Source: Hymenolepis diminuta (Eukaryota; Platyhelminthes; Cestoda; Cyclophyllidea; Hymenolepididae). From it: a stretch of 64,000 nt of DNA. Below are positions 44,851-57,298 of this stretch, piece by piece. The notes under the pieces are model-generated. The model was not told the origin of the DNA and did not search any database. It saw only the letters and a list, made by a program, of their open reading frames with translations. The DNA lies in assembly GCA_900708905.1 (NCBI GenBank), contig CAADRB010000016.1, forward strand, positions 1,832,284 to 1,896,283, written 5' to 3'. A program made the position numbers and the translations under genes. The first letter of the stretch is position 1. Each line of letters opens with the position of its first letter.

Positions 44851-47300
44851 GCTCGCTTTCGACTCAATGTTCTGGATCCGGGAACCGTGGTTTGCGGTTG
44901 TTAGCTGTAGGCTACCTTAACTGTTGGATCCGCAACGTCTATTCCTAAGGTTATCGTAGTACTCAGGGCCTCTCTTACCTACAATAGAAGATCAGTGTAA
45001 GGATTGATTGAGAAAAATGATATTCAGCAAAAATTATCTGTGTTCTTTTTCATATAGGCTGTAAAAGTTGATCTTGGGGAATATTGCGTTGTTACAAGCC
45101 AAAACAATAGTCCCTGATAGGCGCAGTTAGGCTTTCAGAAGCTCGAGCTACTGTCACTGATAAATGGCTAAAGATAGGACATTGCTGCGGCCGTTTGAAC
45201 AGTTTAATCTAAATTAAAGCATTTAAAGCGGGGTACATTGTGCTCGTATGAGAGATTGAATTTGTAATCCCTGAATCATATATTCAGATAGAAATCAGCC
45301 TGTTGCACTTAGTTATACCATATGTTCTCTGTTTGTAGAAATATTTTTTACTAATTAATTTATCAATTGTCATCCCTTTAAAGGGGGATACATATAAAGT
45401 GTAAGATAGAAATAGTTATGAAAACAATGTAGGAAACTTCGAGTCATTTTGATTTGCTTCACCTAACATAATTCCAATCGTGCAATTATGAAGATTGAAT
45501 CCAATCTCTAAATAGTTCTTTGATAGGAAATGAATTATTTATGGATTTAATTCTAATATTTATTATGCTCTTGGAATAAAAATTGATAGTTTCGCATCAA
45601 AATTATTAAGACTAATAGGTTTTATTATAAGCATTAATTATTAAGAAGCCCAATAAATATAGAGACACGAAATTATTACGTTTATAAATAATTACAATAA
45701 CATTTGTCAATTATTATAAACTGATACTCACCAGAGCAAAGATAACCTAAAATGCTGTTACGCCTTTTCAGTAGTATTAAACTTGTGAAATCATGTTTAA
45801 GTAGAAGTAAAAGTACTTTTATCAACATCATTCACACATAATTTCAATCAAATCAACGCGAGACTCAACTTCCATTTTTATAAGTCTTGGCAACATAATC
45901 AGACCGGGTTTCGTGTGTCAATAATATGTAAGTTAAAATGGTAGTTATTTCTGAATATGGTGCTTTGTCAATATAAGTTGTTTAAAAGTTGTTCCGAAAT
46001 TATAATCATTAGCGGTGGCGCACTGATCACCAAGTTTGTTTTTCAAGATGATTTCTTATCTGTGTAAATCCGTCTAAGGGAAAGACCGGCCGTCATGGTT
46101 AATTCTGGTCTACCAGGAGAGTGGTAGAATGATGGGAGTCTTAAAAGAGTGACTCCGCATTAACTTTCCATGATCTAAACCCCGTTTATGCTCCTAGAAT
46201 AATTAGTAATTCATATTTCTTCGTTTCACAGAATGTGTATTTAAGACTAAATAAACTGCAATTGAAAAATTTTATTAAGAAAATTCAAAAAGAAGCAAAT
46301 ATACTATGTTTTGTCTGTCCTACTTCGTAAAATTGTTTGCCGAGTTCGTGTCATTTAATGGAGTGCCTACCTTGGTGTTTATATGATAAAAACAACTCCT
46401 TTGACTTGAGCAATATAATACTATTTTAATTAACTTTGTCTTTTTTAAGTAGAGTCTTATAAAAGTAAATTTGGATGAAATTGTTAGCTTCAAGAATTCA
46501 CAAATGACCAGTGTTCCTCTTGCTTTAAAGATATTTTGACTAATGAGAAGGTGTTCATTTTCCTTTGTTTTCAATTTGCTCGTCTCTTTTCGCCATATTT
46601 TCAACTTTCGTTTTTCCATTGTATACCTGGTTGAAAACTTCACACAAACAGTTATCCTTTAAAACCAGATTTTTTCGTCTTACAGGCGAAAATCCTTCCC
46701 CTCCCAAGTCTAACGCACAATTCTTCACAAAATTTTGCGACAACTAAAAGTTTTCTACAATATATTTTTACTCCCCATCAGCAAGGAAAGGGAGAAAGAG
46801 AAAAAGCTACCTTGAAACATTTCAATCTTTTGCTCGTGGGAAGAAGAGGTGTGGTTGGTGTGAAATTTAGGAATCCTTCGAAATATAACACGCACTGTCC
46901 ACTATTTAGAAAATTTGATTAAATTATTGCAGTTCATGTCTTAAAATTTTATTAAATTACGCACTTTCATTATTATTACTGAAAATATTTGAAAATATTA
47001 TTAGTTTTGATATATCATCCATAAAACTAATTAACTATTCTCATTTATTTAACATTTATAATTAATATTTAGCTTGGTGTTTTATTACAGCCTTTTACGT
47101 TTTTCTAGGTGGTTTAACTCAATAAAATTCTAGTTCCTATTTATATTTTACGACATTTTGATGAACAGACACAAAAGTATTTTACTAAATAAAAACATCG
47201 AATACGGAATGATTCAATTTTTTCAAATTCCTCTTATGAAATCAAAAAATCCAACTGATTCAAAGTGATAGAATTTATGAGTAATGATATAATAGATTTG

Positions 47301-47322
47301 AAATAAATAAATAAATAAATAT
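47301..47322. repeat. (AAAT)n microsatellite
   Basis: About five tandem AAAT units followed by a TA-rich stretch. Confidence 0.8.
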
Positions 47323-49189
47323 ATACATATAGAATATACTATGGCAACCAGAATAGATTTTCCGGATTGTAAAATCTCTACACATTTTTTAATGCCAATT
47401 TGGTATTCAATATTCCTTCCAACATCCAAGTTTAAAAACAATATTTATTTAAAAAAGTTTCCCCCAATAATAATTGACGACGATATTATAAATGCGATTC
47501 GTCTTTTAACATAAAATCGATATCATTTCGTCCTTGCATTTAACTAAAATTTTCATACTCCATTTCCAATTAATACCAAATTTCCATTACAGGGAGTCAA
47601 AGTACCGAGAATTTGCAATTCCCACATGATGACTCGAATGTTCGATAAGCTGGCAGTCACTCTTGACGTATTTTACTCAGCCTTTCCACACAATTCAACT
47701 TTCACCTACGGAATTTGGATTTATATCTCAGCTCCCTTCCAAAAATTCTCTCTTTTTACTCTTCTCTTCCTCTGCTGTCGTTTAATACGTCATTGATCCA
47801 CCTCAATTCCCGTTCATCTGATTTAGGAAAGGTTGTTGTGTGCTGACAGACTTTAAGATCAATAAACTCTAAAGGAAATATTTCAGTCATAACATTACCT
47901 GGATCAGTTCTTCTTTAGAGTATTGTACTCACTGCTTAACTATCAATAAAACTACTGCAATTAATTTGGTGAATTTTTATAAGAGTAAATACGTGCCGTT
48001 TAAAATTCATAGATATTTTACATTGATAAATAATCAAATTTCGCAGCTTTTAGTAGGTACTAAACCGGGCCCAAAAGATTAGCTCGTGAAAATAGATCGT
48101 TCAATTTGGTTATATATACAGAGACTTAGTTTAAGGTTTAACCATAAAATCAATACTGCAACATTTCAGTCTTCTTGTTTTCTAGGAAAATTACATTTGT
48201 TGTCTCATACCTTCTCCTGATCTAAAATTATCTTTATTTAATGATTATTACTAAAAAGTCCGTGATTTCATGAAGCCTTTTCGGCAAATTGTTTTGAAAG
48301 TCTGAGATAAGTTCACATTTTTAATGAAAACAAAGCCAAGAGAAACAACTGGATTTTAAAGGATGTTTAATCAGTAAAAGTGAAATTAGAAATGTTGCAT
48401 TTTAAGAGGTTCATACTTTTTGACTTTAACCTATAATGGTGTACCTTGGAGGACAATTTAAGTAGTAATTATCAGTATCAGGAGTTTTTTGGATATTTGA
48501 ACAATATTAGGTTAGAGACTGTTAATGAATCTAACAAAAATGCTTTAGAAGATTGGCTAGAGTTCAATATCGTGACATTTAAAAGAAACATTTTGGGAAA
48601 TATGGGTTATAGCTGTTCATCGAGAATCAAGAGAAAGAGGTGCCTAAAGATGGTGACAAATCCCTCTTAATTGTGTCAGTTAATAAATGAATGTAAAGCG
48701 GATCAAGAATATATCGGGTTGACTCTGCAGTTTGACTTCCTGAACGTTAATTTATGGAAAAACGAAATCAACTCTTTAAACTAAACTGAACACCCTAATG
48801 GGAAGTGTATTGAGACGTCAAGAAGTTAATATAATATCCCGTCACTTTTTCAGCTTCTCATGTTCAGTTGTTGCCTTTTTTATTATATCATATCTTTATG
48901 AGTTGCCATTATATTTATGTTGGTCGAATAAGCTTCAAGATAAAAGAAGCATGAAATAAAATTTTAATTTGATCGTATCCGGCTCCAGATCTTTATCTCT
49001 TCTGATTCAATTTAAATACAAAATGTAAATATACAATTTTCTTTAATTAATAGCTACTTAATCGATTAAAAATAGGTGGTAATAATAATTAATTGAATCA
49101 GTTGAAAATTAATCAATTTATTGATTTTTTGTCCTACATTTAGGGGGAATTTGGCTCCCAATGACGCAGAGTGTGAACAAGTGGAATAT

Positions 49190-49330
49190 AGAGAGATATA
49201 CATCTATGGAATATTCGACGGGGAGGGGTGAGTGGTCAGGGGGTAGAGGAGAGGCGACAGGGTAGGCATTGGACGCAATAAAATTTGCAACTGCCTTTTG
49301 GGATCAGGGTGAGGCAGGGGTAGTTATCTT
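49190..49330 (+). other. G-rich patch in AT-rich background
   Basis: It has runs GGGGAGGGG, GGGGG and GGG within 50 bases on the plus strand, followed by a second G-rich stretch near 49310. No ORF explains it. It could be a regulatory element or a weak G-quadruplex former. Confidence 0.35.
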
Positions 49331-49924
49331 GAGCTTTCATCTATGTACGAGTTAATGTGCAAAGCACAACCCTCCGTGCGGTTAGACAAGTATTTGCTGT
49401 GTGTGTACGTGTGTTGCCACTAACGAAGGCAACATCAACAGCCTCATTCTCAATTATTTGCTGTTGATCAATGTCAGCACAACAGTAATTGCCAAATGAC
49501 AAACATTTTAACATAACTTCCTAAATGGACAAAATTTTTTTTTCTACTGCATGATTTAAAATCGTGGAGTATAAATTTTGCCGCTTGTAAAAACAAATTT
49601 AAAGCTCCAGTTTTTGATTATTTAAACTAATAATTAAACAATAAAAGTACATATTATTGATTTAATTCTAATTACCAAAATAGATATAGAATTGAATTTC
49701 TAATGATGTTACATTTGTAAGTTAATTCATAATAAATTATTAAATCTGGTTTGGAATTGGTGAAGTTTAATGCTTTAATATTAAATGTATTCTAGTTGAC
49801 TTAGGCATGAATTCATTTTCCTCTCATACAATGATTGATATATGTACAAATGTTGTTAATTCAAAATATTGTAGCCAACCTGCGGTATTGAACCAATTTA
49901 TTAAAAATTCTGGGAATTAAAGTC

Positions 49925-49941
49925 TATATATATATATATAT
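49925..49941. repeat. (TA)n microsatellite
   Basis: About eight TA units. Confidence 0.85.
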
Positions 49942-50039
49942 TTCATAAATTATTTTGTGAAAATGCACACCCATATTTTCTAAACACTTTCTTCCGTGAG
50001 ACAGCACTCTCACTAGTTGGTTCATCATCTGAGACTTTG

Positions 50040-50460
50040 TGCCACCCCTAACCTGTGATCAAGTTGCCTGAACTTCTCCAAATATGGCAAGCAGGATGCC
50101 CTCCGCTGGCTGTATCTGTTTTACCTAATAATGGAGCGTTCGCAATGCTCTGGTATATTCTCTCTACGAATCCACACGACATCCGCATTTTCTATTCGCT
50201 ACATTTTTGATGACCCTGGAACCTATAGACTACCAACAAGATCATCTCTCCTGACCTCATCTCTGATCAAGTAAACTCCTACTAAATGAATCTTGCTGTT
50301 TGCAACTGCCCTCCTTTCTATTCAGTCGTCGTAGTAAAGATTAGTAGAAAATGTAAGATAATACATGCAGAATAGCTAAAGACGATAAGGGACACCCTTG
50401 GTATTAGTTCTCCTTCTAAACTGTTTGAACTTTGTTTATCTTTTCGTTCAATAAATTCTT
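50040..50460 (-). mobile_element. Possible non-LTR retrotransposon reverse-transcriptase relic
   Basis: On the minus strand at about 50403-50350 the frame reads YQGCPLSSLAILHVLSY. This resembles the RT block RQGCPLSPLLFN of LINE elements. A YYDD tetrapeptide follows about 27 codons on in another frame, where an RT active site would be expected. Stops and frameshifts interrupt everything else. The match is short, so this is tentative. Confidence 0.3.
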
Positions 50461-53400
50461 TATAAAAGAAAAGACTTAAACATTAGTTATCAAACCCCAA
50501 TTAGAATGCTATCTCTAAAGGCATAAAGTAAATTTTAAAATTTACTTTAAATTTAAACGTTAAAACAGAGTAAAAGCATTACATGGCAGGGTTTTCTAGA
50601 ATAAGTACCTTTGGTCGTTTGACCTAGTGCTTAATTTTAATTATGGCCAACAAGAGGGGCAGTAGAATGCCATCTTCTCATTATGGAAGGAGATTTTCTC
50701 TTTACCCTCTTAGTCTGCTGACACTTTCTTATTAGGTTTGAAGCTAACCGGACAATTAATGGAAATAAACGCATTTTAATAATATGAACATTATCAAAAT
50801 GTGAAGCCACCTTTGGTTTAGCAACCTCTTGACTTAAAAAGCGATTATTAACCCTCAATATAAAAATAAAAATATGGAGAAAAAAGAAATTATATTTATT
50901 TAAAAAGTATTTCAAAATATCACCGGATCCTAACAACCGTTTTTACAATTAGACAATTATTATCCTACCATTTCAAACACTAGAAATTCTTATCAACTTT
51001 CAAATTGAACATTTGTGTCAATATAAAATCCATTACTGGATTGATTGGAAGCAGACAAGTACTCTGAAATTGTTTAAATTAAATGTGGTTAATGTCAATA
51101 TAATTATTTGTTCTTCTTAATTAGGCGCCGGTGTTTTAAATTTCCCCATATTTCCCTCTGAAGACATTGCTTGGTTTAAATTAAGTAACATAAACATTTC
51201 ATCGGGTTAGTGGAGGTGGTGGAGTGTGAACATTCAGAGATAGAATAAAACTTTGACCTTCAAACTAATGGGATGTATCTAAAGGCTTTTTTTAGTGGGT
51301 TTTGTTGATATTATACTAATTGTTTCAAGGATTAATAAAAGGCCTTTTTTGACCTGGAGTTGAAAAAGAGCTGACAAATTTGTCTAACCCATTTTTTCCA
51401 ACATTTGTATTTGAAGTTCCCGAGCTGATTTTCTCACTTAATTTGGACAATCAGTCAATAATGTTTGCAATTTCGTGACTTGTCATTCTATAGCCAGTTG
51501 GTCACTGTTTTGAATTTTATTTTCTACTTTTGTATTTGATGGTTATTGAATTTATAATGTATTTTATTTAGAAAGCACGCACATTGCTCGATTTACTTTA
51601 TGATTTATGGATGCCGATTGAGTGCTTAACTAAGAATTAAATCAAAGAATTGGAAAAAAGCATGATTAAATGCAAAAATTAAATTATTTTAGTAAAAATA
51701 AACACTTTTATTTCAAAATAACTACATATTTCACCGGGCTTGGATCATTTGACCCTAATTTAACCGGCAAAGATGGCTGTGTTTGCAATTTTATTTTAGT
51801 TAAAAATTACTTTTTAGATATTAAGTTGGAATAATATAGAATATTTCAAAAGCGAATGTAACGCTTCTCCCTTTAAAATTCATTTAAATAAAGTTGAAGG
51901 TCAAGGTTCTAATATGAACTACAAAACACAGGTGGCCTCAGTTATGTAAAGCCTGTTGCCAATGCTATGAAGGTACTCAATCACTCACATAGTCTCTGTC
52001 GCTCGGGACGTAAAAAGACTGAAATTTTTTGTATTTAAAAAGAAAAGAAGACTTTTAACCAAATGAAAGCTTTTTTCGTCTTTGTTTGCTCTTTATTAAG
52101 AAAACACGTGCTATTATTAGTTTGATACGTGGTTCGTCACTGATATGGAGGTGAAAGTACTTTATTGCAAGGTATGAGCATGAGAAAGAATGGAAAAACC
52201 TCCAACCCTAGTACTAGATTTGGCTTCGTAAAAACACGATTTCTTTTTCATCGAAATTAAGTAGTGAAATTCAGAGCACATTTATAATCTTTGTCAAAAA
52301 TACAAAATGCAGGAATTTCCCTGGATTCTAGAATTCAAATCTTGAAACTTGACATTTAGGAAACCGGAAATAATGAACACAGAGTATAAACGTGAACATC
52401 CTGATGCATTTCGAATTCAATTGAAGTTTGAATTATATACTGATCCGAGTTTATTCTCTACTTCAAATTATCTCACTTTTTATTTTTAACTTTGACAAAT
52501 TTTTGGCTCCTCTTTTTAAACAACCATTCCAAAATTATTTTGTCACACCCTCAGTAAAAATAAGTTTTAATTGTTAGGCAACGGATTTAATTGTTAGAAA
52601 TTTGTTTGCAGTGAAAACTTGATGTGGCAAAATTATATTGCGTACAGTCCTTCCGGTAATTTCAATTGGTTTTTAAAAAGTAGCACGTCTGCAAGGATTG
52701 AAAAGATCAATCGTGGGAAATAAAGGTTTGTAAATAATCAGAAGTTTCACTGCAGCAATTTAAAAGCGCTTTCTCCCAGATGTGGGCATTCGATGGAAAA
52801 AAACACGTGCTTCTACAAATTCTGAGTTCCTTCAAATTGTACAGTCTTAACTATGGAGGGAGAAAAGTAGTTATTACTTATATTTGTTCAGACCCTTGTC
52901 AATGAGTCATTTAAAGAGAGAAGCGCATTGGGGTAACGTGCTCAATCATTCAACTTAATCTGTTGGTTAGTAAGATTTGGAAATATCGGGCGCCTTTTCC
53001 GTCAATACCTTTAATATCACATTCAGGATTTTAGGAAATTGTACAATGAACTCTGTCCACTAAGTTAAATGAAACTACAATTTGAATCTTGAGTTCAAAT
53101 GAAGTAGGCCTACTATAAGGCCTAAATCTCATTTTTCTACTCTATTCAATTCTCACCTCTTCTTTCATTAAAAGACAATTTTACTATTCTTGATATTCCA
53201 ATATTTCCTTTTTACCTTGCCGTAGACAATAATAGGAAAGGAAAGTATCAAAATGTTCAAATGTCACAAAATTGAATGGTACTTGGAATAGTTGTAAATA
53301 GTTTCTTTAGCTGATTTATTAAAGCAGACATTATTAATTGGTTTTTTTAGACTTAACTAAAACAATAAACGATTGAAAAAATTACTTTTTAATTGTTATT

Positions 53401-55149
53401 GTTTGTCTAAAACTAATAACTGAATTTTATTCTACTGAAATTATTTAGTTTCAAATTACACACAATGCTGACTTATATGATGAAACTGTTGAACGTAATA
53501 AATTGGCTAAGAGTGAGTTTCACTTAAACAAAATGGGCTTTTTGTCATATGGTTAATGTGTATTCAAATGTATTTTAAATAGAATTCGGCATCTACTTTA
53601 TCTCCAGTTCTCTACGTTGCGTCAGTCCCTTTTTCGACAGAGAAAGAGTACAAATTATTTCAGTAATTAGGGCTCGTTGCTCCATTCGAAAATTTAAGTG
53701 CATATCTTAGAGACAGAGGGATAGTGATGGTAACTCCTGATAAAGACCTCTTAAAGTTTAAATCATTAAAACAGCGCAAGGACATTTGCAGATATGTTTT
53801 AAGTGCAAAAAACAATAACAGCCAAGAACTGTAGTGTAGAACTCAAGATCACTGATCTCATAATAGATTTTTGAGTAATTTAAGAAATCGCGAACGAATA
53901 CTAGTGCACGTCTGACGAATCAAAAGACACGAAGTCAAAGCTTATCGGTATAAAACCGAACTGATTTGTTAATATCCACAAGAGGTAATGCAGGATGCAA
54001 ATTTATATTAAGAGTGGCTTCCCCACATCCTTTCTCTGCCTAAGCCAAGAGATGTGAAGCCTTTCCATAATATAAAACTTGACATTTTCTTTATGCTTTT
54101 TGTCTTCCTTTGAAAAAATGATAATTATATAGATTATTCACTTCAAAAGTCGGAGATAACTTTTAATCACTCCATGTGATAGGTATTTATTTTTGAACCC
54201 AATAATCACCAGATTTCATATGATCCTAATAGTGAAATTAGTTTAGATTTAATATTTTATTCAGTCAAACGAAATCTGGTAAGAGCAATGTTTGAAGGGA
54301 CATCTGAAAACAAAGATCTTTAGCATGTTGCGTGTTCTCTTGTATCCCGAGCACTTTTTCCCATTTCAAAAGTTTCAACAGAAGTTCACGTTGAAATATC
54401 TTTTTATCGATAAGGCAAGGCTGATGCTAACCTGAAATTTAATCCTGCACTTCTGTGAACATTAAAAACAGAAGGTGGTGAGCATTTTCATTTTCCTTCA
54501 AAATTGAAGACCAGTTACATCGTTGAAGGAACTGGGTATTATGAGTAATTTATTGTTTAATTCATTTATCAAATAAATACAGACGAAGGCGTTTTTTATT
54601 CATAAAGAAATGATGAAATTTATCTTAATGATGCCTTTTCGTTGATTGAGTGCCCAAGTTTATCTAAATTCAGGCAAAATTTATATAAAAAGTCCTTTTA
54701 TCTTTTGTATAAACGAGGCAAAATGAAATTTAAAAGGCATTAAATTAAATAAAATACTCAAATTTACTTTTTTATTGAAATATTTGGGATTATTTCCCTA
54801 ACCATTCTGTTAGTCAAGGCTTTTTTGCTTCTATGCTCTGTTCTACACGAAGCAAGTTCGCCTTTAATGACAACGAAATGAAATATTAAACAGATTAGTT
54901 AGACAAACAATAAAAAGAAATACATTTAAACAAGCATCAAAATCTACGCTGTTTGAAGGTACAGGAATAAAAATTAAATGGCTTTTCGTAAATTGCGGCT
55001 CGAAAAATTTAAAAAAAGAAAAATATATTCTGAATTGTACAACATGAGTTCAAAAATAAGTTAATAATCCAGAAAATTATTTATTTGAACGATAAAATTG
55101 ACATGTTTAATTCTATTGAATGAAAAATTATCTCACACTTATCACTTAC

Positions 55150-55270
55150 CTAAATCCAGATTCCTCAGCCTCAAATCGTCGTCAATTTGTGAAAACAACA
55201 AGGAATTACATTCCTGGAGGATAAGAACAGCAATCACAATAATTGTGAGTTCAAACAAACAATTCTTCAT
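55150..55270 (-). CDS. Signal-peptide first exon, probably of the ZP gene
   Basis: From ATG 55270 the exon encodes MKNCLFELTIIVIAVLILQE then CNSLLFSQIDDDLRLRNLDL. It ends at the strong donor TTAG|GTAAGT in phase 1. The N-terminus is a textbook signal peptide with probable cleavage after CNS. Its phase matches the internal acceptor at 37428, which would give ...LRNLDL-V-ILEPWWMVKA and then the first EB-like module. No better downstream partner was found on this strand. It could instead belong to an unrecognised gene. Confidence 0.6.
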
Positions 55271-55376
55271 TCTATCACTCCATTAAATTTGCTTTAAAGC
55301 TTCCTTTTGTCCACGAAAACTCATAATTGTTTCCCTTCAACAGGGAACTTTTTCATCTGATTTGATTCAGCTAAGC

Positions 55377-55412
55377 CCATTGGTCGATTCGCTGGCCAAT
55401 CAAATCTGTTCG
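55377..55412 (-). promoter_or_regulatory. Paired inverted CCAAT boxes upstream of the signal-peptide exon
   Basis: CCATTGGTC and GGCCAATCA lie about 20 bases apart in opposite orientation, some 110-140 bases upstream of the ATG at 55270. This is the usual place for CCAAT elements of an animal promoter. A single GCCAATCA also sits about 95 bases upstream of ATG 37446. Confidence 0.4.
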
Positions 55413-56272
55413 TATCTGCGTTAATGTGTACATTCATGCTTCCAGAGTTAATATGGACTCTTTCAAAGTGATTAATCAAAATGATTAAAATTTATTGGCA
55501 CTTCTAGTGAATCTAGAAATGGTAATACATTATATTGCATGACAAAAGGTTCAGATTTGAAAATTATTATCAGGGTGTATGCAAATTAGGCTGTTTTTTT
55601 ATAACCGAATGCCAGAAATACTTTGGTTTAGGGTTAAATTGATAAACAGTTCAGCCAAAACGTTGATAACAAATTAAAAATACCATTACACATAGCGAGA
55701 TATTAAGAAAAACGATATATATTTAGTGATTCAGTATTGAGTTAAATTATTAAAGGGCCTCACGTTTGCTTCAGTGAATATTTTTTGTGTTTGAATAAAT
55801 GTAACAAGATCCTAAACTTTCTCAAGTCCCCGTAAGACAGTGCTAACAACACTTGGCTTAGATAAAGAAAAGAAACTTGGAAGTAATCTATAATAAGAAA
55901 CTCACCTTTTGCCGCCCTTCTTCTTGACTAGAAATAATTCATCTCACTGGCTTTCCAAATAACATAATGCATATCGTTAACCCCCGATTTAGCAGAATAT
56001 GACTTAGTAGACGTGTGGCACCGATACACAGGGAGTCAGTCACCCAGGCTACTTCCAGCAGATTATCCACTGATGTATTATTCAGTTCAATGTAGTCTAA
56101 CATCGTCGTACTGAATAGAATTATTCTCTAGAGGTATATTTTTGCTAAAGTGGAATCAAAGATATTTTTGACAAAATACACTGTAGGTCACACCTCATTT
56201 CACCCCATTTTCTCTGATTTCTAAACTATTTAATAAAACACATTTCTATTTTACATATAGACATTTACATAG

Positions 56273-56455
56273 GGTTTGTTGAAATTTTCTACAACAGTTC
56301 CAACTACTTCAAATAAAAATATATTAGAATCTCTTTGTAGAGAATATCGATGTCGATTTGTTTTGGAAATTCCGTTGTCAAGTTTCAAGTTTGGACAAAT
56401 TAAGATAAATCCAAAGGAAGCCTACAAAGAGATGTGTTTCATAAGCCTAAAGAAA
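56273..56455 (+). CDS. Candidate exon of an unrecognised + strand gene
   Basis: It is open from the acceptor TTACATAG to the donor AAGAAA|GTGAGT, 61 codons, phase 0 on both sides. It contains LCREYRCRFVLEIPLSSFKF and INPKEAYKEMCFISLKK. I do not recognise it. The frame is closed immediately upstream of the acceptor, as expected of an exon. Confidence 0.35.
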
Positions 56456-56544
56456 GTGAGTCAAGTTTATCCGCATAACCATTAATAAAATTTTTACTAG
56501 AATGGAGGAGTTCAGTGGTCTTTTAAGCCTGTATATTTTCGCAG

Positions 56545-56656
56545 AAAGGTACTTTCAACTTATCAAAGAAATTTTGATGACTTTTCAATTGCATATTTAT
56601 ACCACACCTTATTAAAATTTCACTCTCAATACGTGGCGGATTATAAGAGACCATAA
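56545..56656 (+). CDS. Candidate terminal exon, + strand
   Basis: After the strong acceptor TATATTTTCGCAG (phase 2) it reads KVLSTYQRNFDDFSIAYLYH, then TLLKFHSQYVADYKRP and a stop. The sequence looks protein-like, but its phase does not fit the exon 90 bases upstream, so no joined model is offered. Confidence 0.3.
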
Positions 56657-57130
56657 TGTAGAGATGCTTTTACAAAATGTTTAATCTCTTAGTTCTGTAG
56701 AAATCTCTAGTTTCTATCCAAAAAACATTAATAAGGTCACCAAGAATCCTCCTTTAAAAAAGGTTCAATAATAAATTCAGTATTCAAAAGATCAAACCTC
56801 TTTTCCTTTCACCTAAAGTTGGTGAAACAAAACTCTGTATTTAGTAATACAATAAAATATAATGCATAATGTCACAAAAGTATATACAGTCATTTTAGAT
56901 CAACTTCACCAACTTAATCTCAGATTCGCACGACAGTATACAGATTTGGTTGATACATAGCAAACCACCAATTGAAATTTAAAGAAAAACCAAGGTTTTG
57001 ATGACATTTTAATCGACTAAGTTCTTACAATTGTCAATACGAAGTAATTAATGCAGAAGTCCCAAATATATATCTATTTAAACTATATTAAATTAATGTT
57101 ATTAACTGTGTCCATAACTGAGAATGCTAA

Positions 57131-57298
57131 AGTCATGGACCTGTGGTAGGAAGAGTTGCAATATCTGATCTGGGTAGCCTTGCTGCAGCTAGAACACTTC
57201 CCATCCTCATTGTAATTGGATTAATGGTGAATGACGGAACATATAGTTCATCTTGTTACAGCTCCTCTATGCTTGAAACCATAGTACATTTTCAATAA
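57131..57298 (+). CDS. Unassigned 55-codon ORF with a hydrophobic segment
   Basis: The frame reads SHGPVVGRVAISDLGSLAAA, then RTLPILIVIGLMVN and a Ser-rich end, with the stop inside an AATAAA. It has no ATG at its start and no recognised family. It is probably an exon fragment, a repeat relic or chance. Confidence 0.2.
   Translation, partial: SHGPVVGRVAISDLGSLAAARTLPILIVIGLMVNDGTYSSSCYSSSMLETIVHFQ

Larger units (their letters stand above)
37447..55149. other. Long non-coding stretch: giant first intron or intergenic
   Basis: I found no convincing gene in 17.7 kb. It holds dispersed repeats (43.5, 44.6 kb), microsatellites (47.3, 49.93 kb), a G-rich patch (49.2 kb), a possible reverse-transcriptase relic (50.3 kb) and short ORFs of unknown status (42207-42410 -, 48446-48670 +, 50637-50936 -). 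Confidence 0.55.

Noticed and set aside
48446..48670. 74-codon + ORF (ends RKRCLKMVTNPS)
   Set aside because: It has no ATG near its start and no splice pair or family. Kept only as a note because the composition looks protein-like.
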